From Actinomycetota bacterium (GTDB lineage: Bacteria; Actinomycetota; Acidimicrobiia; IMCC26256; PALSA-555), in the NCBI GenBank assembly GCA_016870355.1, contig VGBR01000005.1:124001-188000 (forward strand): 64,000 nt of DNA, read 5' to 3'. The position numbers and the translations under genes are program-made. Position 1 is the first letter of the stretch. Each line of letters begins with the position of its first letter. Below, one piece after another: positions 25,297-34,400 of the stretch. The notes beneath the pieces were generated by a model. It did not search any database. It was not told the DNA's origin and saw nothing but the letters and a program-made list of their open reading frames with translations.

Positions 25297-26215
25297 ATGG
25301 CGGCCAAGTCGGGGGCGCTGCCCCTTCCGATGCTGGCGGTGGCCGCCGCCGACCTGCCCCCAGAAGATGGTGGGTGGGCCTACGAGATGAAGTGGGACGG
25401 CTAGCGCGCCATCGCCAAGCTGGCCGGCGGCGAGCTCCGCCTGGCATCCCGCCGCGGCAACGACTTCACCGCCCGCTTCCCCGAGCTGGCCGGGCTGCCA
25501 GCAGCGGTGGGCGTCGACGCCATCCTCGACGGCGAGCTCGTCGTGCTCGATGCGAACGGTCGCGCAAGCTTCCAGGCGATCCAGCAGCACGAAGGCCCAG
25601 CGGTGTTCGTCTGCTTCGACGTGCTCGAGCTCGACGGCCCGTGATGTGACCGCGCTCCCGTGGCACGAGCGACGCAAGCTCGTCGAGCGGCTCGCACTCT
25701 CCGGTGATCGGTGGCAGACGTCGCCCGCGACGATCGGAGATGGTGCAGCCACGCACGCAGCCGCCGACGAGCTCGGCTTCGAGGGCGTCGTGTGCAAGCG
25801 CGTCGACTCGCCATACCTGCCGGGGAAGCGCTCGCCGAACTGGCGGAAGGTCAAGCTCTCGAAGGTTCAGGAGCTTGTGATCGGCGGATGGCTGCCGGGA
25901 TCGGGACGGCTGTCGACGACCCTCGGCTCCGTGCTCGTCGGGTACTACGACGAGCCCGGCGGCAGGCTCGAGTACGCGGGCCGAGTGGGATCAGGATTCA
26001 AAGATGACCAACGCGACGTGATGCAGCAGCAGTTGCGTCGGCGCGCCACGAGCCCGTTCGATCCCGCGCCCAAGCTCACAGACGCCGTGTGGGTCGAGCC
26101 CGACTGCGTCGCACAGGTGAGGTTCACCGAGTGGACCGACGACGGCATCCTCCGTCAACCCGTCTTCCTAGGCCTCCGCGACGACAAAGACCCCAAAGAC
26201 GTCACCCGCGAGTGA
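25297..26215 (+). pseudogene. ATP-dependent DNA ligase (LigC/LigD-type), broken by a nonsense codon and a frameshift
   Basis: Reads as a ligase adenylation plus OB-fold domain. The frame from ATG 25297 gives ...GGWAYEMKWDG and then TAG at 25402-25404 exactly where motif I (KxDGxR) should read Y; the next codons give RAIAKLAGGELRLASRRGNDFTARFPEL in frame. One codon change (TAC to TAG) explains it. Near 25637 an extra C in a CCC run shifts the frame: after VCFDVLELDG the sequence resumes in another frame as DVTALPWHERRKLVERL, then FEGVVCKR (motif IV), NWRKVKL (motif V) and the OB fold to TGA 26215. All else is intact, so the loss is recent or one lesion is a sequence error. No Ku gene is nearby. 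Confidence 0.82.
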
Positions 26216-26220
26216 CACGG

Positions 26221-26314
26221 AGCGGCGAGTGAGCGAAGCGAGCGAGCTCGCCGGAGCAGCCGAGCGTCCCGAAGGGCGGCGCCCGGTATCCGGGCGCCGA
26301 GCGAGCGCGACCAG
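26221..26314 (+). repeat. Dispersed palindromic element, copy F
   Basis: Intergenic copy just after the ligase remnant: GGCGAGTGAGCGAAGCGAGC, GAGCTCGCCGGAGCAGCC, GAGCGTCCCGAAGGGCGGC, core GGCGCCCGGTATCCGGGCGCC and end GAGCGAGCGCGACCAGG. It stops 3 bp before the stop codon of the convergent 123-aa gene. Confidence 0.82.
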
Positions 26315-26317
26315 GAT

Positions 26318-26689
26318 CTACGCGTCGCGGAGAGACTCCTTCCAGGTGCGGAACCTTGTGTGCTGCTGGCCGTCGGGACCCGTGCCCGCGCCGGTGCCGT
26401 CAGGGAAGATCCGGAACACGTACTGCACCGAGAGATCCCCGGCATCCACTGCCATGTAACGCGCGTCCGCACCTCGGGCCGGCCCGGCCCGCCACAGCAG
26501 GAAGCGCTCGATCCGACGCTTGTAGGCCACCAGGTCGATGCCGAGGTCCGCGCCCAGCGCGTGCAACGTGGCCGGCGCCTCGATCCATCGCTCGGCCGGG
26601 ATCAGGAAGTCGCGCTGCGGCGTGGCTGGCAGCTCATCGGAGTGCCAATCGCGCTCGGTCGGCGGTCGCTCCTCCGCGGGCTGCGCCAT
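26318..26689 (-). CDS. Conserved-looking hypothetical protein
   Basis: Soluble protein of 123 aa with no signal peptide or membrane helix. The sequence is compositionally normal and well folded in appearance (ERWIEAPATLHALGADLGIDLVAYKRRIERFLLWRAGPA; SVQYVFRIFPDGTG; TRFRTWKESLRDA), so it is likely a real gene. Start ATG 26689 has GGAGG 8 bases upstream. No family recognised. Divergent from the D-threonine-aldolase-like gene with 92 bp between. Confidence 0.65.
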   Translation of the reverse strand: MAQPAEERPPTERDWHSDELPATPQRDFLIPAERWIEAPATLHALGADLGIDLVAYKRRIERFLLWRAGPARGADARYMAVDAGDLSVQYVFRIFPDGTGAGTGPDGQQHTRFRTWKESLRDA

Positions 26690-26781
26690 GCGTGCGCCTC
26701 CATTGGTCGCCCTCGCAAGCTGCGGGCTCTCGTCCCGAAGCGATCGGCAAAGCCGTCGCTGCGTGCCATGCTCCCACCCCC

Positions 26782-27789
26782 ATGGCGTCACTTGAAGACC
26801 TCACCACGCCCGCGCTCGTCGTCGATGGCGACACGCTCGAGCACAACCTCACCACAATGGCCACCGCGCTGCCGGGCGCCCGGTGTCGTCCCCACATCAA
26901 GGCGCACAAGACGACGGCACTCGCGCACCGCCAGCGCGCGATCGGGCACGTCGGCTTCACGTGCGCGACCGCACGCGAGATCATCGGCCTGGCGCGCGCC
27001 GGACTCGGCGACGACCTCCTCCTCGCCAACGAGGTGCTCGATTCCGAGCAGCTCGCGGCGCTCGCAGGTGTGGATGGCAGGGTCACGATCGCGGTCGACT
27101 CCGAGGTGACCGCCGATGCTGCGGCCGATGCGGGCATCCGCGAGTGCCTGGTCGACGTGAACGTGGGAATGCCTCGTTGCGGTTGCCTCCCCGAAGATGC
27201 GGGCCGGATCGCCGACCACGCGCGCGCTCGTGGTCTCGATGTGCGCGGCGTCATGGGGTACGAGGGTCACCTCGTCGACATGGTGGACCGCGCCGCGCGC
27301 GAAGAGCAGACCGCGGAATGCATGGCGCACCTCGCTCGCGCGCACCTCGCGGTCGGTGGCGACGTCATCTCCGTAGGAGGTACCGGCACCTACGACTGCA
27401 ACCACTTCGGGACCGAGATCCAAGCCGGTTCGTACGCGTTGATGGACACGCACTACGCACGGCTTCCCGATCTCCCGTTTCGACGCGCGTTGTTCGTGCT
27501 TGCCACCGTGATCTCGGTCAACCAGCGCGAAGGCTTCGCGGTCGCGAACTGCGGGCTGAAGTCACTCGGCATGGACCACGGCACGCCAGAGATCGATGGG
27601 GCGACGGTCTGGTACTGCTCCGACGAGCACACCGTGTTCTCCGTCGGTGGTGAGCTTCCCAACGTGGGCGATCGGTTGCGGGTGTGGCCCGCGCACATCG
27701 ACCCCACGATCGCGTACCACGAGCACATGCACGTGCTCGTCGGCGAAGACGTCGCCGAGACGTGGACCGTCGACCTGCGCGGCTGGTGA
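26782..27789 (+). CDS. D-threonine aldolase / D-serine dehydratase-like PLP enzyme
   Basis: Fold-type III PLP protein of 335 aa. N-terminal alanine-racemase barrel starts LTTPALVVDGDTLEHNL, with the PLP lysine probably K40 in RPHIKAHKT. The C-terminal D-ser_dehydrat domain has CSDEHTVFSVGG...VGDRLRVWPAHIDPTIAYHEHMHVL. Family members bind a metal with a His and a Cys in a PxHxC-type motif; here the Cys position reads D (PAHID), so metal use may differ. Substrate is uncertain. Followed 42 bp later by an amidase gene. Confidence 0.82.
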   Translation: MASLEDLTTPALVVDGDTLEHNLTTMATALPGARCRPHIKAHKTTALAHRQRAIGHVGFTCATAREIIGLARAGLGDDLLLANEVLDSEQLAALAGVDGRVTIAVDSEVTADAAADAGIRECLVDVNVGMPRCGCLPEDAGRIADHARARGLDVRGVMGYEGHLVDMVDRAAREEQTAECMAHLARAHLAVGGDVISVGGTGTYDCNHFGTEIQAGSYALMDTHYARLPDLPFRRALFVLATVISVNQREGFAVANCGLKSLGMDHGTPEIDGATVWYCSDEHTVFSVGGELPNVGDRLRVWPAHIDPTIAYHEHMHVLVGEDVAETWTVDLRGW

Positions 27790-27831
27790 CACCGGGAGCT
27801 GCGCGTCGCCTGGGGAGTACCCTGCCGACCC

Positions 27832-29286
27832 ATGGGCACTGAGCTCTCAACCCTCGACGCCACGGCCCAGGCCGCGCTCGTGCGCGATGGCGACGTCACA
27901 CCACTCGAGCTCGTCGAGACCGCGATCAACCGCATCGAGAAGGTGAACGACGAGCTCAATGCGGTCATCCATCCGTTGTTCGACAAGGCCCGCGCGACCG
28001 CACCGGGCGCCGTCGACGGCCCGTTCCAGGGCGTGCCCATGGTCATCAAGGACCTCGATGGCACATCGACGGGTGATCCGTATCACGGGGGGAACCAGCT
28101 GCTGAAGCGGGTCGGACACGTCGCCGACCGCGACTCGCATCTCTTCTCAAAGCTGCGCGCCGCGGGCTTCGTGTTCGTGGGCAAGACGAACACGCCCGAG
28201 CTTGGGCTCATGCCCACCACCGAGTCGGTCGCGTACGGCCCGGCGCGCAACCCGTGGAACACCGATCACAGCACCGGCGGTTCGAGCGGCGGCAGTGCGG
28301 CCGCGGTCGCGTCGGGCATGGTGCCCGTCGGGCACGCCGGCGACGGCGGAGGTTCGATCCGCATCCCATCGAGCGCGTGCGGGCTCGTCGGCCTGAAGCC
28401 AACCAGAGGTCGCGTGTCTCTCGGCCCAGACATCGGTGAGGCCTGGGCGGGGCTCGTGCAGCGCCACGTCGTCACCCGCTCGGTGCGCGACAGCGCCGCC
28501 GTGCTCGACGCGCTGCAGGGCCCGATGCCGGGCGATCCGTACTTCGCGCCTCCCCCGGCGCGTCCGTTCCTCGCCGAGGTCGGCGCGGATCCAGGACGGC
28601 TCCGGATCGGCATCCGCACGGCCGCGCCCATGGGACTCACCGAGACGACCGCGGCGTGCGCGGCCGCCGCGGAAGATGCCGCACGCACGCTGGAGTCGCT
28701 CGGGCACACCGTCGAAGAGGCGTCGCCAGCCGCGCTCGACGAAGTCGAGCTGTTCGCACTGTTCTTCTCGCTCCTCACGACCCACGTCGTCGCGGACTTG
28801 CGCGAGCTCGAGGCGTTGACGGGCACGACGGTCGGGCCCGATGACGTCGAGCCGCTGACGTGGCTGTACTACGAGCAGGGACAAGCCGTCACCGGGATCC
28901 AGTACCTCGACGCAGTCAATGGCGCGCACAACTGGTCACGTCGGATGGCGTCGTGGTGGGAACCGGTCGACGGCAGTACTGGGTTCGACCTCTTGCTCAC
29001 ACCGACGATGGCGGAACCACCACCGGTCATCGGCGACTGCGTGAGCACCAAGGACGACATCGAGCGAGGCATGGTGCGCGCCACCGCGTTCGCGGCCTAC
29101 TGCGCGCCGTTCAACGTCACTGGTCAACCGGCGATGTCGGTGCCGCTGGCTTGGACCGAGACGGGGCTTCCCATCGGCGTACAGCTCGTGGCGCCGTACG
29201 CGCGCGAGGACGTGCTGCTGCGCGTGGCCACCCAGCTCGAGACGGCGCAGCCTTGGGTCGACCGCCGTCCGCCCGTGCACGCTTGA
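27832..29286 (+). CDS. Amidase-signature family amidohydrolase
   Basis: Protein of 484 aa of the amidase-signature family. The Ser-cisSer-Lys triad is visible: K73 in MVIKDLDG, S151 in [11 protein letters not shown] and nucleophile S175 in GGGSIRIPS. The C-terminal part ([32 protein letters not shown]) is also typical. It hydrolyses an unknown carboxamide or aryl acylamide. TACCCT lies 8 bases before ATG 27832. AtuA-type genes follow 13 bp later, so these may form a catabolic operon. Confidence 0.88.
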   Translation: MGTELSTLDATAQAALVRDGDVTPLELVETAINRIEKVNDELNAVIHPLFDKARATAPGAVDGPFQGVPMVIKDLDGTSTGDPYHGGNQLLKRVGHVADRDSHLFSKLRAAGFVFVGKTNTPELGLMPTTESVAYGPARNPWNTDHSTGGSSGGSAAAVASGMVPVGHAGDGGGSIRIPSSACGLVGLKPTRGRVSLGPDIGEAWAGLVQRHVVTRSVRDSAAVLDALQGPMPGDPYFAPPPARPFLAEVGADPGRLRIGIRTAAPMGLTETTAACAAAAEDAARTLESLGHTVEEASPAALDEVELFALFFSLLTTHVVADLRELEALTGTTVGPDDVEPLTWLYYEQGQAVTGIQYLDAVNGAHNWSRRMASWWEPVDGSTGFDLLLTPTMAEPPPVIGDCVSTKDDIERGMVRATAFAAYCAPFNVTGQPAMSVPLAWTETGLPIGVQLVAPYAREDVLLRVATQLETAQPWVDRRPPVHA

Positions 29287-29299
29287 CTCGACACCACCC

Positions 29300-30676
29300 A
29301 TGATCAGGGTCGCCGGCGGCCAGGGGTTCTACGGCGACACTCCCAAGGCACTCGATGCGCTCCTCGCCGAGGAGGAAGGCGTTGACTACCTGTGCCTCGA
29401 GGCGCTCGCGGAGCTGACCCTCGCGATCCTCCAGAAGGACCGCCAGAAAGATGAAGCCCGCGGGTACACCCGCGACCTGCCGGCGTACATGGCCGCCGCG
29501 CTTCCTGCGGTCGCGGCCGGTCGCACGAAGATCATCACCAACGCGGGAGGCATCAACCCGACCGCGGCGGCGCGCGCGGCGATCGGCACCGCGCGCGACC
29601 TCGGGTTGCACGGCCTGAAGGTCGCAACGGTCACCGGTGACGACCTGATGCCACGGCTCGACGCGATCGCTGCAACGACCCCGCTCGCACATCTCGACAC
29701 CGATGCTCCCTACACCGACTTCCCAGCACCGACCCTGTTCGCGTCGGCCTATCTCGGCGCGCGTCCGATCGTCGACGCGCTCGCGCAGGACGCCGACGTC
29801 GTGATCACCGGACGGGTGGCTGACGCGGCGCTCTTCCTCGCTCCGTTGGTCCATGAACACGGGTGGGCATGGGATGACTGGGATCGCATCGCGGCCGGCA
29901 CGTTGGTGGGTCACCTGCTGGAGTGCTCGGGCCAGAGCGCTGGCGGCAACCTGAGCCGGCAGTGGTGGGACGTCCCGCGTCCTTGGGATCTGCCGTATCC
30001 GATCGCCGAGGTCGACGCCGACAGCACCGCCGTCATCACCAAGCCCAAGGCCTCGGGCGGACGAGTGAGCTTCGACACGGTGCGGCATCAACTGCTCTAC
30101 GAGGTGCACGACCCGACCGCGTACCTCTCGCCCGATGTCGTCGCAGACTTCACGAGCACACACTTCGAGGACCTCGGTGACGATCGCGTGCGAGTGACCG
30201 ACGTGCGCGGGAGGCCTGCGACCGATACCTATAAGGCGCTGCTCGCGCACTCCGTCGGATGGGCCGGCGAAGCACGGATCGCGTTCTCCTGGCCCGAAGC
30301 GCACGAGAAGGCGACTGCCGCCGCCGCGATCTTCGCGAAGCGAGTGGAGCAGGCTGGGCTCGACGTGGACGAGTGGTGCGTCGAGATGTGGGGTGTCGAT
30401 GCCCTGGGTGGCCCGACGGTTCCGAACGCCACTTCAGAGCACGACGCCGAGCCGCCCGACTGCGTGGCGCGGATCGCGTGGCGCTGCGCGGATCCGCTGA
30501 CGGCCGGACTGGTCGGACGCGAGCTGGTGCCGCTGACGTTGTCCGCGCCTCCCGCAGGAATGACTGGCATGGGGCGTGGTGCCGGCCGTCCGACTGAGCT
30601 GCTTGGGCTCTGGCCCACGCTGGTGGAGAAGACGCACGTGGATCCGCACGTTGCCGTCACGATCGAGGAGACCTGA
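29300..30676 (+). CDS. AtuA-family (DUF1446) protein
   Basis: Protein of 458 aa resembling AtuA: VAGGQGFYGDTPKALDALL at the N-terminus, DYLCLEALAELTLAIL, NAGGINPTAAARA and ADVVITGRVADAALFLAPL. AtuA is required for acyclic terpene (citronellol/geranyl-CoA) use in Pseudomonas, but its reaction is not settled. The other atu genes are absent, so the substrate here may differ. Its stop is followed after one base by the GTG of the AtuA C-terminal-type protein; they are probably translated together. Confidence 0.82.
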   Translation: MIRVAGGQGFYGDTPKALDALLAEEEGVDYLCLEALAELTLAILQKDRQKDEARGYTRDLPAYMAAALPAVAAGRTKIITNAGGINPTAAARAAIGTARDLGLHGLKVATVTGDDLMPRLDAIAATTPLAHLDTDAPYTDFPAPTLFASAYLGARPIVDALAQDADVVITGRVADAALFLAPLVHEHGWAWDDWDRIAAGTLVGHLLECSGQSAGGNLSRQWWDVPRPWDLPYPIAEVDADSTAVITKPKASGGRVSFDTVRHQLLYEVHDPTAYLSPDVVADFTSTHFEDLGDDRVRVTDVRGRPATDTYKALLAHSVGWAGEARIAFSWPEAHEKATAAAAIFAKRVEQAGLDVDEWCVEMWGVDALGGPTVPNATSEHDAEPPDCVARIAWRCADPLTAGLVGRELVPLTLSAPPAGMTGMGRGAGRPTELLGLWPTLVEKTHVDPHVAVTIEET

Positions 30677-30677
30677 G

Positions 30678-31070
30678 GTGACTCGCCTTCGACTCCACGA
30701 GCTCTGCGGGTATCGCGCGGGCGACAAGGGCGACATCGCCAACATCGCGGTGTTCGCTGACGACGATGCGGTCTACGAGGTGATCGTGCGCGAAGTCACC
30801 GCCGAGCGGGTGAAGGCACACTTCGGCGCCATGGTGACGGGAGGCGTGCTGCGCTACGAGGTACCCAACGTGCTGGCGCTCAACTTCGTGCTGCACGGCG
30901 CTCTTGGCGGCGGCGGACCGCGCAGTCTGCGCGCCGACAGCCTCGGCAAGACCCTTGGTGGCGCGTTGGTGCGCCTCGAGATCGAGGTGCCCGATTCGCT
31001 CGCCGATCGCCGCGCTCCGAAGCCCGACGTGGGATGGGCCAGGACGATCGTCGACGGGTTGACGGACTAG
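30678..31070 (+). CDS. AtuA C-terminal-domain-like small protein
   Basis: Protein of 130 aa (LRLHELCGYRAGDKGDIANIAVFADDD...VLRYEVPNVLALNFVLHGALGGGGPRSLRADSLGKTLG) matching the region that in many organisms is the C-terminal part of AtuA-like proteins. Here it is a separate gene one base after the AtuA gene, so a split architecture. Start GTG 30678. The TAG stop at 31068-31070 shares the palindrome CTAG with the stop of the convergent EAL remnant. Confidence 0.75.
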   Translation: MTRLRLHELCGYRAGDKGDIANIAVFADDDAVYEVIVREVTAERVKAHFGAMVTGGVLRYEVPNVLALNFVLHGALGGGGPRSLRADSLGKTLGGALVRLEIEVPDSLADRRAPKPDVGWARTIVDGLTD

Positions 31071-31312
31071 GTGTACTCGGCCATCAGGTTGGCGTCAGAC
31101 GCTGGCGCGCTCGCGCTGAGCGCGATCCGTCCGCCGCGTCGCTCCAGGTGCGCTTCCATGTCGGGAGGCGACAGCGCCGTCCCGAAGCGGTGACCTTGAG
31201 CGAAGAGACAGCCGGCGGCGTGGAGGCGCTTTAGTTGACTCGCCGTCTCGACTCCTTCTGCGACCGTGACAAGATCGAGACGGCGACCGAGCTCGAGGAT
31301 CGAGTCGACCTG
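31067..31312 (-). pseudogene. C-terminal remnant of an EAL-domain (c-di-GMP phosphodiesterase) gene
   Basis: The minus strand codes about 80 residues ending at TAG 31067-31069: VDSILELGRRLDLVTVAEGVETASQLKRL, then AAGCLFAQGHRFGTALSPPDMEAHL. This is the end of an EAL domain (AEGVET and the Q-G-x-x-F motif). In the same frame, upstream, the 15-bp tandem repeat supplies a TAG at 31316-31318, and the rest of the gene is gone. Deletion probably joined it to the 3' flank of lhr. No start codon fits, so it is a pseudogene. Confidence 0.75.
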
Positions 31313-31410
31313 TCTCTAGGACTCCTGTCTCTAGGACTCCTGCCTCTAGGACTCCTGCCTCTAGGACTCCTGCCTCTAGGACTCCTGCCTCGAGGACTCC
31401 TGCCTCTAGG
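31311..31410. repeat. 15-bp tandem repeat at the 3' end of lhr
   Basis: Six full units of 15 bp, TG(T/C)CTCTAGGACTCC, from 31311 to 31400, then a partial seventh that includes the lhr stop (CTA 31406-31408). Units differ only at position 3 and one T-to-G change (CTCGAGG in unit six). Each complete CTAG gives a TAG on the minus strand; copy-number change would not shift frames because 15 is a multiple of 3. Confidence 0.9.
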
Positions 31411-34400
31411 AGAAGGGCGTCACCGCATCCTCGGGGACCCCGTCGACGTACGTGACCGTCTTGGTGCGGATGGCTGTCACGGTGGTGCCGGGCACGATCA
31501 CGCCCACCAGGTTGAGCGGATCGGTGGCGTTGACCACCACCCGCTCGCCGTTGCGGGGGCTGCGGCGAACCTGCCCGAGCTGCTCGATCGCGGCGGGCAG
31601 GGCGTACTGCTCCCCCGTCATCCCGGCCACGAAGCGGCCGCCCCTCACGAGCCCACGATCCTCGAGCCGGCGCAGCGCCCGTTGCACGTCGCGCCACGGG
31701 AACCTGCCCCCGCCGCAGATGCTGGAGTCGCGAACCGCGAGATCACGGAAGACGACTCCCCAGCGGTGCAGCAACAGCTCGGCGACGGCCTCGGCGAGCT
31801 CCTCGCGATCGATCTCTTCCGCCATGGGATGAGCGAGGGCCGCGACGAGCGACCACCGCCCGGCGCCGACCACCCGCACCGGCTCACGGCGCAGGCGCGA
31901 CAGCCGCGCGACCTCGCGGCGGCGACCGTTCCCCGCGAGCCGTCCCCTGATCGCGCCGAAACCGTCGGACGTGAGCAAGCCGCGCGCCACGCCGTCCCAC
32001 AGCGCGCGGTCGATGGTGTCGGGCAGCTGGTTCGTCGCGACTGCGAGCTCTCCTGCGAAGCAGGCGCCACGCTCGCGGAGCACCTCGATGACCTCGGCAG
32101 TCACGCCGACCGGCGGCTCGACCGGCTCACCCGCGTCCCGCGCCGCGGTGAGGAGCCACGGCAGGTCGTCGCGCAGCACGACCGAGATCGGCGTCGCCTT
32201 CGACGGCGCGCCGGGGGTGATCCGGGCGTCGTCACCGGCACGCGGCGTGAGGCGCAGCCACGCCACCTGCCCGTCGTGACACAGCCGGTCGAGCAACCCG
32301 GCTTGGTAGCCGCGCACGCGGCGGGCGAACAGCTCCGACTCCCATGCGACCGCCGCGCCCTCGTAGCCCTGGAGCTGATCGATCGCCTCGACGAGACCCG
32401 CCTCACCAGCAAGCTGCGTGCCCGGCGCGACGTGCTGCCAGCGAAGCAGGAAGCGCATGAAGTCCTGGGCAGTGACCGCCTGCACCGACTCGCGTCGGCT
32501 GCGCCGCGAGTAGGAGTGCATGCGGGCCAGCAATCGGCGCGACACCCACTGCATCTCACTTGCGGCGTGATCGGCGCCGGGCGAGTAGCGGCCCTGGAGC
32601 GCGAAGCCTTCGCGCTCGAGCATCGCCAACCCAGTGGCGACGCGCGTCATCGGCAGCGCGGTCATCGCGTGGAGCACTTCGGGGGTGATGACACCAGAGA
32701 TCTCCAGGTGGCCGCGCAACACGGCGGCAACCGCCTCGTCAGCACCGGCGAGCGCCTGCTCCGCATCGGCGCGTTGCTCGGTCGTGCACCACAGCTCGCT
32801 GCTCTCATCGCGCAGGACCTGCCCGCGGTTGCGCGCCACCAGCTCGTCCCATCGAGGGCGCCACTCGTCGCGGGCACGGGTGACGACCAGGCTCGAGAGC
32901 AAGTCGTGGAGGTCGTCGGCGGTCTCAGGATCAGGCGCCACCTCGGTGTGAACTCGCTCGATCGCCTCGGGCTCGAGCGCACCGATGGCGCTGAGGTCGA
33001 CGGCCAGCCCGCGTCGGAGCGTGACCGCGTTCGTGCGCCGGTTCTGCACCTCTCCCTCGTCGTCGAGGAAGGCATAGGGCCGGGCGGTGAGGATCTCGTG
33101 CGCGAGCACCGACGGTTCGGTCGTCTCGACGCAGTGCACGGCAACCTGCTCCTGCTCGATGCCTGCGAGCAGATCGCACACGCCCTCGACATCGAGCGCC
33201 TCATGCAGCGTGTCGGTGATGGTCTGGCGCACGAGCACGTGATCAGGGATCTCGATCGGGCCGGTGACGTTCTCGGCGCACGCGGCCGCTTGCGGGAAGA
33301 CCGCGGCCATCAGGTCGTCGCTCTCCATGCGCTGGATCGGCGGCGGGTTGCGACGACCGTTGCGGAAGCGCAGGACCATGAGCGCGCGGTTCAGGTTCCA
33401 GCGCCAGCGTGACTGGAACATCGGCGAGTCGAGCACCGCGTGCCGCAGCGTGTCCTCGACCGTCTTGCTCGCGAGGTAGCGGGGCACCTCAGCAAGCGGG
33501 AAGCTGTGATGCGGCCCGAGCGACAACACGACGGCGTCGTCGTTGGCCGCGGCCTGGAGCTCGAAGTTGAAGGTTCGGCAGAACTTCTTGCGCAGCGCGA
33601 GGCCGAGCGCGCGGTTGATGCGCCCGCCGTGCGGCGAGTGGACGACGAGCTGCATGCCGCCGGTCTCGTCGAAGAACCGCTCCAGCACGAGGAGATCCTG
33701 GGTAGGCATCGCGCCGAGCGCGGCCCGGCCAACTGCGAGGTAGTCGACGATCATCGCGGCGACTTCGGCGTCGACGCCCGCAACCTCGACGATGTGGGCA
33801 CGTGCCGCGTCGGGATCGCCGGCTTCGAGCAGCTCGTCGACCCGTGCTCGCAGTGCCGACACCTCGGCCGAGAGCTCGGCGGTGCGCGCGGGGGCTTCGC
33901 CGAGCCAGAACGGGATCGTGGGTGGCGCGCCCGCGGCATCGCGGACGCGCATCACGCCGGGCTCGACCTTGCGCACCTGCCACGAGTGGGTGCCGAGCAG
34001 GAAGATGTCGCCCGCCATCGACTCGATGGCCCAGTCCTCGTTGACGGTGCCGATGAAGGTGTCGTCGGGCTCGGCCACCACCCGGTAGTCGCCGGTCTCG
34101 GGGATCGCTCCTCCCGACGTGAGCGCCGCAAGCCGCGCTGCCTTGCGCCCCCGCACCTCTCCGTTCACCGCGTCGTGATGGATGTAGGCACCCCGCAGCC
34201 CGCGCGGCGTGCGGATCCCGTCGGCGACCAGCGTGATCACCTCGTCGAACTCGGCGCGGGTCATGTCCATGTAGGGCGCGGCCCGCCGCACGAGATCGAA
34301 CAGGTCGTCGGTACGCCACTCCTGCGCGGCGACTTCAGCGACGATCTGCTGCGCGGCGATGTCGAGCGGAAGCCGTGACGGGTGGATCGCGTCGAGCCGA

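Noticed and set aside
25222-25404. Short plus-strand frame before the ligase remnant as a separate gene
   Set aside because: Its end GGWAYEMKWDG is ligase motif I and continues after the stop in the same frame, so it is the 5' part of the broken ligase gene.
31311-31405. CRISPR array at the 15-bp repeats
   Set aside because: Units are contiguous with no spacers; it is a simple tandem repeat.
31235-33412. 725-codon open frame antisense to lhr
   Set aside because: Composition is that of a GC-rich shadow frame (many R, H, D, A and no domain), and the lhr helicase frame on the other strand is unmistakable.
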